Assembly: GCA_937874345.1 (NCBI GenBank)
Contig: CALNBT010000117.1
Location: 1-13,934 of the forward strand
DNA: 13,934 nucleotides
Direction of reading: 5' to 3'
Source of the DNA: an uncultured Prevotella sp.
GTDB taxonomy: Bacteria; Bacteroidota; Bacteroidia; Bacteroidales; Bacteroidaceae
Positions 1 through 7,470 of the stretch are shown in pieces. How positions within the stretch are numbered: the first letter of the stretch is position 1; each line of letters opens with the position of its first letter. The notes under the pieces were generated by a model. It was given only the letters and a program-made list of their open reading frames with translations, was not told the origin of the DNA and made no database searches. The translations under genes were made by a program, and so were the position numbers.

Positions 1-371
1 AAAGTAAAGTGCGCGAATCGATTGGATTGTCGGTCGACAAGAAGCGCGTCTATGCGAAGACGATGCAAGACAGCATCGTATGCTATGCGGCCGACAGCGA
101 TACGCCCCGGGAGTTATGGGCTTCAAACATCGGTTTTGGGTACGAACATGCCACCGTGATGTTGGTGGAGAAAGACAAGGTGGTTTTCGGTTCGACCAAG
201 AACGGACTTATCTTTGCCGTTGATGCCTATACAGGGAGAGTTTATTGGAAACATAAAATTGGCAATACGTTGGTTAATACGGTTGTTCCGTTGAGTAAGA
301 ATGATATCTTATATACCAATGAAGATGGCCTCATCGGAAAACTGAGCATGAAAGAACAAATATATCATTAA
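1..371 (+). CDS. PQQ-like beta-propeller protein, C-terminal end (5' truncated)
   Basis: Only the last roughly 120 codons are present; the frame is open to the left edge from base 3, so the GTG at 9 is an internal codon and not the start. The visible part has beta-propeller blade signatures of the PQQ/WD-like type: a strand-rich segment, then GLIFAVDAYTGRVYWKHKIG, which matches the usual 'vyALDaktGkvlWk' blade pattern. Such domains often form scaffolds or sit behind an enzymatic domain; in Bacteroidota some are joined to a metallophosphatase, but the N-terminus is outside the window and this cannot be checked. The gene ends 12 bases before the glycosyltransferase on the same strand, so they are probably co-transcribed. 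Fold assignment is fairly secure; function is unknown. Confidence 0.75.
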   Translation, partial: SKVRESIGLSVDKKRVYAKTMQDSIVCYAADSDTPRELWASNIGFGYEHATVMLVEKDKVVFGSTKNGLIFAVDAYTGRVYWKHKIGNTLVNTVVPLSKNDILYTNEDGLIGKLSMKEQIYH

Positions 372-383
372 TAATAAATCAAA

Positions 384-1862
384 ATGAAGAAATTGATTGA
401 CTGTTTCCTGCCGATGACAGGAAAGGAAGAACTGGCTAAAACGCTGGACAGCTTGAAAAGACAAGATTTAGTGAGTCGAATCATCGTCATGCAATCAACT
501 GCAGAAGTTGTTGAAGGTGTAGACGACGTGATGGAGATCGATACACTGAAAAGCAGTGATACCATGCGCAAGATTGCACAGATGGCTGAAGCTCCATATA
601 CAATGCTTTATATGAAAGAGCAATATTTGGAGATTGGGTTGTATGCCTTCGAACGGATGGTACAGATTGCAGAAGTATCGGGTGCAGGAATGTTGTATGC
701 TGACCATTATCGTATCGCAGAGGATGGCAAGCGCACCGAGGCTCCTGTCATTGATTATCAACAAGGCAGTTTGCGCGATGATTTTGACTTTGGTTCGGTT
801 CTTTTATTCAAAACGGCCGATTTAAAGGAAGCAGCTTCGCGCATGCAGCAAAATTATCAGGCAGCAGGCTTTTATGACTTGCGTTTGAAACTTTCTGAAA
901 AGGTACAATTTGTTCATATCAATGAGAATCTGTATTCGGAGGTTGAACTTGATAACCGTAAGACAGGTGAGAAACTTTTCGATTACGTAGATCCGAAAAA
1001 CCGTCATTCACAAATTGAAATGGAACAGGCATGTACTGAATATCTCAAGGATGTCGGTGGATATTTGGAGCCAACATTCCCGGATGTACCCTTGACAGAA
1101 GGCGAATTTGAGGTTGAAGCGACCATTATGATTCCTGTTCTCAATCGTATTCGTACCATTAAGGATGCCATCAATAGTGCGCTCAGCCAGCAAACCAATT
1201 TCAAGTTTAATGTCTTTGTTGTAGAAAACGGCCCCGATTTCCATTCGACCGATGGCACCACCGAGGCCATTAACGAGATAAAAGACGACCGGTTGGTACA
1301 CATCATTCCAACGCGCAGAGACATTGGGGTAGGCGGTAGCTGGAATATGGCGATGCATCACCCAAAATGTGGAAGGTTTATTGTTCAGCTTGATAGCGAC
1401 GATTTGTATTCTGGAACAGACACCTTGCAGAAGATGGTTGATGCGTTTTATGCTCAGAACTGCGCCATGATTATCGGTTCATATCGTCTGACTGATATCA
1501 ATATGAACATCCTGCCACCGGGTAAGATTGACCATCGTGAATGGACTCCAGACAATGGACGTAACAATGCGCTGCGTATCAATGGATTGGGCGCACCGCG
1601 TGCGTTCTTTACACCGGTTGTCAGAGATATTAATATGCCGAATGTCAACTATGGCGAAGATTATGCCTTAGGTCTGGCCATCTCGCGTCATTACCAGATT
1701 GGGCGTATTTATGATGTTGTATACGACTGTCGTCGCTGGGATGACAACTCGGATGGCAACCTCAGTATTGAAAAAGAAAACCGCTATAATACGTATAAAG
1801 ACCGCATCCGTACATGGGAATTGCAGGCACGCATTGCCATGAATAAGAACAATCGGAGCTAA
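384..1862 (+). CDS. Two-domain family 2 glycosyltransferase
   Basis: A 492-residue cytoplasmic protein without a signal peptide. The C-terminal half (about residues 245-460) is a recognisable GT-A fold: ATIMIPVLNR opens the first strand, VFVVENGPD follows, the metal/nucleotide site is QLDSDD (335-340), and GEDYALG (424-430) fits the acceptor-side ED motif of GT2 enzymes. The N-terminal half (about 1-215) looks like a second, degenerate GT2 domain: it has the opening FLPMTGKEELAKTLDSL and a late YADHYR (105-110) followed by a GSLRDDFDFGS stretch (128-138), but no clear DxD. Only the second domain is therefore likely to be catalytic. Donor and acceptor cannot be read from sequence. It lies 12 bases after the beta-propeller gene and 6 bases before the AmpG-like permease, so it belongs to the same transcription unit as the peptidoglycan-salvage genes, although a link to that pathway is only positional. 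Confidence 0.85.
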   Translation: MKKLIDCFLPMTGKEELAKTLDSLKRQDLVSRIIVMQSTAEVVEGVDDVMEIDTLKSSDTMRKIAQMAEAPYTMLYMKEQYLEIGLYAFERMVQIAEVSGAGMLYADHYRIAEDGKRTEAPVIDYQQGSLRDDFDFGSVLLFKTADLKEAASRMQQNYQAAGFYDLRLKLSEKVQFVHINENLYSEVELDNRKTGEKLFDYVDPKNRHSQIEMEQACTEYLKDVGGYLEPTFPDVPLTEGEFEVEATIMIPVLNRIRTIKDAINSALSQQTNFKFNVFVVENGPDFHSTDGTTEAINEIKDDRLVHIIPTRRDIGVGGSWNMAMHHPKCGRFIVQLDSDDLYSGTDTLQKMVDAFYAQNCAMIIGSYRLTDINMNILPPGKIDHREWTPDNGRNNALRINGLGAPRAFFTPVVRDINMPNVNYGEDYALGLAISRHYQIGRIYDVVYDCRRWDDNSDGNLSIEKENRYNTYKDRIRTWELQARIAMNKNNRS

Positions 1863-1868
1863 CGGGAT

Positions 1869-3206
1869 ATGAAAAAAAACAACAGGTATGCCTCTTGGGC
1901 ATGGATTCCAACACTTTATTTCGCTGAAGGGATTCCTTATTTTATTGTCAACAACATCTCGGTAACGATGTTTACCAAGATGGGTGTTCCCAATGGTGAA
2001 ATGGCATTGTTTACCAGTCTGCTTTATCTGCCATGGGTTATCAAACCTTTGTGGAGTCCCTTTGTCGATATTCTGAAAACCAAGCGTTGGTGGATTTTGG
2101 CCATGCAAATGTTGATGAGTGTTGCATTTATATTGTTGACACTCTCCATACCGCATCCTGCATCGTCTGTTATCAAGGCGGGTGTGACGCCCATCAGTTT
2201 GTTTACCTTCACGCTCATCTTGTTTATCATTACGGCATTTTCTTCTGCTACGCACGATATCGCTGCAGATGGATTTTATATGCTGGCGTTGGATCAGGAA
2301 GACCAGTCGTTCTTTGTGGGTATCAGAAGTACTTTCTACCGATTGTCTTCTATCTTTGGACAAGGTGTTTTGGTTTATATCGCCGGGGTCATGGAGCGGA
2401 ATACGAATAATATTCCGTTGTCTTGGCAAATCACGATGGCAGTAACAGCGGTGATTTTTACAGCTGTATCGATTTATCATGCCTTTGTCATTCCTCGTCC
2501 GAAGGCTGACGCCATGCGTTTAACTGAAAGTACAAAGGGAAAAGCCAAAGAAATTATCTATGAATTTGGTAGAACGTTCATCACCTATTTTGAAAAGCCT
2601 GGCGTAATCCTTGCCATTTTCTTCATGTTGCTTTATCGTTTGCCTGAAGCATTCCTACTCAAGATGGTCAATCCATTCTTATTGGATTCACCGGAAAGGG
2701 GAGGTTTGGGACTTGCTACCGATAATGTCGGTATTATCTATGGTACCATTGGGGTTTTGTTTTTGACGATTGGTGGCATCATTGGCGGTATAATGGCTTC
2801 TAAATGGGGCTTGAAAAAATCTTTATGGCCCATGGCAGCCAGTATGACATTGCCTTGTGCAACGTTTGTCTACCTCGGAATGAGCCATACGACCAATCTG
2901 TTTGTCATAGCAACGTGTGTAGCCGTAGAACAATTTGGCTACGGTTTTGGCTTCACGGCTTACATGTTGTATATGATGTACTTCTCTGAAGGCGAATTTA
3001 CTACGGCACATTATGCTATTTGTACCGCATTCATGGCCATGAGTATGATGATTCCAGGTATGTTTGCAGGGTATCTTCAAGAGTGGATTGGATACGAATG
3101 GTTCTTCTGGGTGGTGATGGTCTGTTGTTTTGCAACGGTGTTTGTGACATACTTTGTCAGTAAAAATATCGATAATCATTATGGTCGTAAAATAACAAAA
3201 GCATGA
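1869..3206 (+). CDS. ampG: AmpG-like muropeptide permease (MFS)
   Basis: A 445-residue major facilitator protein with about 12 hydrophobic segments. AmpG-family hallmarks are visible: FAEGIPY (18-24) in the first helix, LPWVIKPLWSP (54-64) in the second, and SSATHDIAADGFY (125-137) in the fourth. AmpG proteins of enterobacteria bring GlcNAc-anhydroMurNAc (peptides) from periplasm to cytoplasm for cell-wall recycling; the Tannerella forsythia homolog has been tied to use of MurNAc sources. The start ATG at 1869 is 6 bases after the glycosyltransferase stop, and its stop overlaps the namZ start in an ATGA, which implies translational coupling. Placement next to NamZ, a MurK-like kinase and MurQ strongly supports a role in peptidoglycan salvage. 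A different sugar or peptide substrate within the family cannot be excluded. Confidence 0.85.
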   Translation: MKKNNRYASWAWIPTLYFAEGIPYFIVNNISVTMFTKMGVPNGEMALFTSLLYLPWVIKPLWSPFVDILKTKRWWILAMQMLMSVAFILLTLSIPHPASSVIKAGVTPISLFTFTLILFIITAFSSATHDIAADGFYMLALDQEDQSFFVGIRSTFYRLSSIFGQGVLVYIAGVMERNTNNIPLSWQITMAVTAVIFTAVSIYHAFVIPRPKADAMRLTESTKGKAKEIIYEFGRTFITYFEKPGVILAIFFMLLYRLPEAFLLKMVNPFLLDSPERGGLGLATDNVGIIYGTIGVLFLTIGGIIGGIMASKWGLKKSLWPMAASMTLPCATFVYLGMSHTTNLFVIATCVAVEQFGYGFGFTAYMLYMMYFSEGEFTTAHYAICTAFMAMSMMIPGMFAGYLQEWIGYEWFFWVVMVCCFATVFVTYFVSKNIDNHYGRKITKA

Positions 3207-4429
3207 AAAAAATATTATTATTGGCACTTGGGTTCTTTCTTTTTGGGCAACTTCCTGCTCAAAAGGTGAAGACCGGTATCGAAGTATTGAAGAGCCAGAA
3301 CTTTAAAGCACTTGAGGGCAAAAGGGTAGGGCTGGTCACCAATCCTACGGGTGTGGACAATCAGTTGAAGTCGGATGTCGATATACTGGCTTCGGCCCAC
3401 AACGTCAGGTTGGTAGCCTTGTTTGGACCGGAACACGGACTACGTGGAAACGCTCATGCAGGGGATGCTGTCGATAATCAAGTAGACGAACTCACGGGTA
3501 TTCCTGTGTATTCCTTGTATGGAAAAAATAGAATGCCGTCTGCAGAAATGCTCAAGGGTATCGATGTTCTTGTTTATGACATTCAAGATATTGGTTGCCG
3601 CTCGTTTACGTACATCAGTACCTTGGCCAATATAATGAAGGCTGCTGCACAGCATCATATCAAGGTGATTGTGCTGGACCGTCCTAATCCTTTGGGTGGT
3701 GAGAAAGTAGAAGGGAATTTGGTTGAAGACGATTGTGTTTCATTTGTCAGTCAAATCAAGGTGCCTTATATCTATGGACTAACACCAGGTGAATTGGCTT
3801 TGCTGATGAACGGAGAAAACCTCCTAGGGGAAAAGTGTGACTTGGAAGTCATCAAGATGAAGAAGTGGAAACGCAAAATGACATATGACCAAACAGGATT
3901 GCAATGGGTGCTGTCTTCTCCCCATATCCCAGATCCTATCACGGCACCGTTTTATGCTGTATCAGGAATCGTTGGCGAACTGGATAATATCTCTATTGGT
4001 GTAGGGTATACCTTGCCTTTCCGAATCTTTGGGGCTTCATGGATCAATGCCAACAAACTGACAGACCAAATGAATGCTTTGAATCTTCCTGGCGTTCTAT
4101 TTCGCCCAATCTACTATACGCCGTTCTATGCCGTTGGAAAGGGAGACAACTTGCAAGGTATTCAGGTCTATCTTACGGATTATAGGAAAGCGTGTCTATG
4201 CGATATCCAGTTCTATGTTCTTCAAGAGTTATACAAATTAGATCCACAGCATGATGTGTTAGGTCAAGCTTCAGATAGTCGAACAAACATGTTCGATAAA
4301 GTTTGTGGAACAAAGCAGATACGACAGCTCTTTCTAAAGAGACATTTATGGGAGGATGTGAAGCCTTATTGGAATAAGGATGAAGCGACCTTCAAACGTA
4401 TTTCTAAAAAATATTATTTATATAGATAA
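3203..4429 (+). CDS. namZ: Exo-beta-N-acetylmuramidase NamZ (DUF1343, GH171)
   Basis: A 408-residue exported protein. Residues 1-19 form a signal peptide (KK, hydrophobic core LLLALGFFLFG, cleavage near LPA-Q); there is no lipobox, so it is probably soluble in the periplasm. DUF1343 motifs occur in order: RVGLVTNPTG (41-50), LFGPEHGLRG (73-82), VYDIQDIGCRSFTY (124-137), LDRPNPLGG (158-166) and GLTPGELA (192-199). The glutamate in GPEHG (E77) corresponds to the residue considered catalytic in characterised NamZ. The family releases MurNAc from the non-reducing end of peptidoglycan fragments (shown for Bacillus subtilis NamZ and for T. forsythia enzymes). Here it would feed MurNAc to the downstream MurT/MurK/MurQ genes. 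It starts inside the ampG stop (4-base overlap) and ends 5 bases before murT. Confidence 0.92.
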   Translation: MKKILLLALGFFLFGQLPAQKVKTGIEVLKSQNFKALEGKRVGLVTNPTGVDNQLKSDVDILASAHNVRLVALFGPEHGLRGNAHAGDAVDNQVDELTGIPVYSLYGKNRMPSAEMLKGIDVLVYDIQDIGCRSFTYISTLANIMKAAAQHHIKVIVLDRPNPLGGEKVEGNLVEDDCVSFVSQIKVPYIYGLTPGELALLMNGENLLGEKCDLEVIKMKKWKRKMTYDQTGLQWVLSSPHIPDPITAPFYAVSGIVGELDNISIGVGYTLPFRIFGASWINANKLTDQMNALNLPGVLFRPIYYTPFYAVGKGDNLQGIQVYLTDYRKACLCDIQFYVLQELYKLDPQHDVLGQASDSRTNMFDKVCGTKQIRQLFLKRHLWEDVKPYWNKDEATFKRISKKYYLYR

Positions 4430-4434
4430 GTACT

Positions 4435-5595
4435 ATGACTGATAATATAGCTCAATCCAAGCAACGAATTCTTGCGTTGGACATCATGCGAGGCATGACG
4501 ATTGCTGGTATGATTTTGGTCAATAATCCAGGATCACATCATGTTTATGAACCATTGGAACATGCTGAATGGTTCGGATTGACACCAACCGATTTGGTCT
4601 TTCCGTTTTTCATGTTTATAATGGGTATCACAACATATCTATCCTTGAAGAAATACCAATTCAAATGGTCGTGGTCATGTGCAAGGAAAATAATGAAACG
4701 TGCATTACTGTTATGGTTCATCGGACTCTTTATGTCGTGGTTGTTCATGTTTGTTCGCAGCATGATTAATCCTACTTTGGACGTGGCGTCGATGGGTGAG
4801 CGTCTTTGGGTTTCTGTAAATACCCTTGATCATATTCGCATTTTGGGTGTACTCCCCCGTTTGGGTATTTGTTATGGCTTAGCTGCTGTTATCGCCATGT
4901 CTGTCAAACATCGATACATCCCTTGGCTCATTGCACTGGTATTCATCGTCTATGTCTTGATTTTGGAGCTTTTCAATGGTTACGACCATGATGCAACCAG
5001 TATATTGGCTATCGTAGATCAGGCTATTTTAGGGCCAGGCCATGTCTATCGCTTCGAAACGCCCGACCCAGAAGGTGTACTAAGTACCTTACCTGCCTTA
5101 GCACATGTGCTGATTGGCTTCTGCGTAGGTAAATACGTGATGGAGCTGAAGTCTCTGGATAGCAAGATTGAGCAAATGTTCCTCATCGGTACTTTGCTGA
5201 CCTTTGCCGGTTTCCTCTTAGCTTATGGATGCCCTATCAGCAAGAAGTTATGGACACCAACATTTGCTTTGGTAACATGCGGAATGGGTTTGTTGCTGCT
5301 GGCAGTGCTGACATGGGTCATAGACAAGAAGAATCATCAGGATTGGGGAACACGCTTTTTTGAAGTGTTTGGCGTTAATCCACTTGCTCTTTTTGTGTTA
5401 TCGGGTTTGCTTTTGATACCATTTGGTATGCTGAAGATTGGAGACTTGACGATCCAAAAAATGGTCTATAATGGCTTAAGTGCAACGATATTGAGCGACA
5501 AAGTCGCTTCTTTGACTTGGGCGATATTGTATGTTCTCATCAATTGGTCAATCGGATATATATTATACAAGAAAAAAATTTTTATTAAGTTATGA
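4435..5595 (+). CDS. murT: MurT-like inner-membrane protein (DUF5009/COG4299, HGSNAT-like fold)
   Basis: A 386-residue polytopic membrane protein with roughly ten hydrophobic segments. The N-terminus carries the family signature RILALDIMRGMTIAGMIL (11-28), followed by HAEWFGLTPTDLVFPFFMF (43-61), as in proteins related to the heparan-alpha-glucosaminide N-acetyltransferase membrane domain and to DUF5009. In Tannerella forsythia a membrane protein encoded directly before a sugar kinase and murQ was shown, together with the kinase, to allow MurNAc uptake in E. coli and was named MurT; the gene order here is the same. I infer that this protein is its counterpart from order plus family resemblance as I recall it. 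The alternative is a genuine acyltransferase that acetylates a sugar. Its stop overlaps the kinase start (ATGA), which fits the reported need for both proteins together. Confidence 0.75.
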   Translation: MTDNIAQSKQRILALDIMRGMTIAGMILVNNPGSHHVYEPLEHAEWFGLTPTDLVFPFFMFIMGITTYLSLKKYQFKWSWSCARKIMKRALLLWFIGLFMSWLFMFVRSMINPTLDVASMGERLWVSVNTLDHIRILGVLPRLGICYGLAAVIAMSVKHRYIPWLIALVFIVYVLILELFNGYDHDATSILAIVDQAILGPGHVYRFETPDPEGVLSTLPALAHVLIGFCVGKYVMELKSLDSKIEQMFLIGTLLTFAGFLLAYGCPISKKLWTPTFALVTCGMGLLLLAVLTWVIDKKNHQDWGTRFFEVFGVNPLALFVLSGLLLIPFGMLKIGDLTIQKMVYNGLSATILSDKVASLTWAILYVLINWSIGYILYKKKIFIKL

Positions 5596-6437
5596 TACTT
5601 TTAGCAGATAGTGGTTCAACAAAAACAGATTGGTGTTTGGTTGACAATGGACAGGCAACTAAAACAATTAAAACAGGTGGCACCAATCCTTTCTTTCAAA
5701 CAGAGGATGAAATCTCTTCTGAGATATTAACATCGCTCGTTCCCCAACTCCCTTCAACGACAATTGAAGATGTTTTCTTCTATGGAGCAGGATGCACACC
5801 CGAAAAACAGCCGATCTTGGCAAACGCTTTGAAGAGGCATCTCAATGTAACAGGTAAGTGTGAAGTGGCTTCAGATATGTTGGCTGCAGCACGAAGTCTC
5901 TGTGGTCACCGTCCTGGAATTGCCTGTATCATGGGTACTGGCAGTAATTCATGTGCATATGATGGAGAGAAGGTTACGAAAAACGTTTCGCCTTTGGGTT
6001 TTATCCTTGGAGATGAAGGTAGTGGTGCCGTATTAGGAAGGACGCTTGTTGGTGACATCTTGAAAAATCAGATGCCACAAGACATTATAGATAAGTTTAA
6101 TGTAAAGTACCATCTGACCAATGCTGATATCATTGAACGTGTTTATCGTCAGAAATTGCCAAATCGTTTTTTGGCTAGTTTCGTCCCCTTCTTGGCAGAA
6201 AACATCCAAGATCATGCTGTTTACAATTTGGTTTTAGAAAGCTTTCAGCGTTTCTTGGTTCGCAATGTTAAACAGTACGACAACTGGAATTCACTGCCCA
6301 TTGGTTTTAATGGCTCTATTGCCTATTATTTCCAGAAGCCTCTTGAAGATGCCCTCGAGCAGCAAGGAATGCATTTGGGAAGAATCATTCAGGCACCGAT
6401 GGAAGGATTGGTTGCTTATCACACAGACAAGATTTAA
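5592..6437 (+). CDS. murK: MurK-like N-acetylmuramate/N-acetylglucosamine kinase (BadF/BadG ATPase family)
   Basis: A 281-residue cytoplasmic ASKHA-fold kinase. Visible motifs: phosphate-1 loop DSGSTKT (6-12), a second phosphate-binding region with the presumed catalytic base SDMLAAAR (D95 in residues 94-101), the glycine-rich GTGSNS (115-120), GDEGSGAVLGR (140-150), the adenosine-site GFNGSIA (238-244) and APMEGL (268-273). Family members phosphorylate amino sugars at O6. Position between a MurT-like protein and MurQ points to production of MurNAc-6-phosphate from free MurNAc, as for T. forsythia MurK; activity on GlcNAc as well is possible. The start overlaps the murT stop by 4 bases. The next gene, murQ, follows after 79 bases, the only real gap within this operon, and I see no clear promoter or hairpin in it. 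Confidence 0.88.
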   Translation: MILLADSGSTKTDWCLVDNGQATKTIKTGGTNPFFQTEDEISSEILTSLVPQLPSTTIEDVFFYGAGCTPEKQPILANALKRHLNVTGKCEVASDMLAAARSLCGHRPGIACIMGTGSNSCAYDGEKVTKNVSPLGFILGDEGSGAVLGRTLVGDILKNQMPQDIIDKFNVKYHLTNADIIERVYRQKLPNRFLASFVPFLAENIQDHAVYNLVLESFQRFLVRNVKQYDNWNSLPIGFNGSIAYYFQKPLEDALEQQGMHLGRIIQAPMEGLVAYHTDKI

Positions 6438-6516
6438 CAAAAATCAATGTTGCACCGTCAAATCAGGACAAAGATTGACTGCATGTAAAGTTTATTAACA
6501 GAAATGTTCCAGAATA

Positions 6517-7341
6517 ATGGCTTTTATTAAAATTTCAGAACAACCGTCTTTGTATGACGATTTAGACAAGATGTCTATACATGACCTGCTTGTCCATATC
6601 AATAACGAAGACAAGAAAGTGGCTGTTGCCGTTGAACAGGCTATCCCACAAATTGAGAAACTCCTACAACAAATTGTACCTCGCATGAAGAAAGGTGGGC
6701 GAATATTCTATATGGGAGCAGGAACAAGCGGTAGGCTGGGAGTACTAGATGCTTCCGAGATACCACCTACTTTCGGTGTGCCTCCGACACATATCATCGG
6801 ACTGATCGCCGGTGGTGATACAGCGTTGCGCAATGCTGTTGAGAATGCCGAAGACGATATGGAGAGAGGCTGGCAAGAGCTATTGGAACACAATATCAAT
6901 TCCACTGATACGATCATCGGCATCGCTGCATCTGGAACCACACCATATGTTATCGGTGCATTGAGTGAGGCCAGGAAACATCATGTCCTGACGAGTTGTA
7001 TTACGAGCAATCCCGATTCACCAATGGCCGCAGTAGTTGACTATCCTATCGAGATGATTGTTGGTCCCGAATTTGTTACAGGCAGCTCGAGAATGAAGTC
7101 GGGCACAGGGCAGAAACTTATTCTCAATATGATTTCCACATCTGTCATGATTCAGTTGGGCAGGGTCAAGGGAAACCGTATGGTCAATATGCAGTTGACA
7201 AACCAGAAACTCGTTGACCGTGGAACAAGGATGATTGTTGAAGAATTGGGGCTGGAGTACAATCATGCCAAACGTATTCTGTTGATGTATGGTTCAGTGA
7301 AAAAGGCCATCGATGCCTTTCGAGGCAATGATGTGAAATAA
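6517..7341 (+). CDS. murQ: N-acetylmuramic acid 6-phosphate etherase MurQ
   Basis: A 274-residue SIS-domain lyase that cleaves the lactyl ether of MurNAc-6-P to give GlcNAc-6-P and D-lactate in the cytoplasm. Near-diagnostic motifs: the N-terminal SEQPSLYDDLDKMS (7-20), YMGAGTSGRLG (65-75) followed by VLDASEIPPTFG (76-87), and PEFVTGSSRMKSGTGQK (184-200). E81 in ASEIPP and E112 in NAEDD line up with the two acidic residues (E83 and E114) reported as catalytic in E. coli MurQ, with a constant offset of two. Length is slightly shorter than the roughly 300 residues of the E. coli enzyme, ending shortly after the helical C-terminal part. It is the last gene before a terminator-like sequence. The GlcNAc-6-P product would require NagA/NagB or GlmM-type steps, none of which is encoded in the window. 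Confidence 0.95.
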   Translation: MAFIKISEQPSLYDDLDKMSIHDLLVHINNEDKKVAVAVEQAIPQIEKLLQQIVPRMKKGGRIFYMGAGTSGRLGVLDASEIPPTFGVPPTHIIGLIAGGDTALRNAVENAEDDMERGWQELLEHNINSTDTIIGIAASGTTPYVIGALSEARKHHVLTSCITSNPDSPMAAVVDYPIEMIVGPEFVTGSSRMKSGTGQKLILNMISTSVMIQLGRVKGNRMVNMQLTNQKLVDRGTRMIVEELGLEYNHAKRILLMYGSVKKAIDAFRGNDVK

Positions 7342-7351
7342 AAGAAAAATG

Positions 7352-7403
7352 CTACGATTCGATGCATCGTAGGGAGGCCCCCCTTTGGGTAGTTCTTTTT
7401 TTT
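7352..7403 (+). terminator. Putative intrinsic terminator after murQ
   Basis: Eleven bases after the murQ stop, CTACGAT (7352-7358) pairs with ATCGTAG (7366-7372) around a 7-base loop. It is followed by a GC-rich stretch (GGAGGCCCCCC, then TTTGGG) and a run of eight T (7396-7403). GTAG occurs again at 7389-7392, so CTAC could pair in two ways and the G/C block could be part of the stem. Position and T-run support termination; the exact fold is uncertain. Confidence 0.55.
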
Positions 7404-7470
7404 CATGTCAATATGGTAATATTCCTTCATTCATCAGTTTTCATCTTGTGAAAAGACTAACTTCAAATCA

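Noticed and set aside
209..217. TATCTTTGC promoter-like motif within the beta-propeller gene
   Set aside because: It encodes part of LIFAV in a conserved blade and has no -33 element at the right distance; the same octamer occurs in other coding stretches (2350, 8127) as Ile-Phe codons.
1668..2480. 270-codon reverse-strand open frame across the glycosyltransferase/AmpG junction
   Set aside because: It is antisense to two well-supported genes, has a His/Arg/Gln/Cys-rich low-structure composition and no recognisable motif; it is a shadow frame.
6438..6516. Possible internal promoter or hairpin in the 79-base murK-murQ gap
   Set aside because: No good match to TAnnTTTG with a -33 element, and no stem longer than a few bases was seen.
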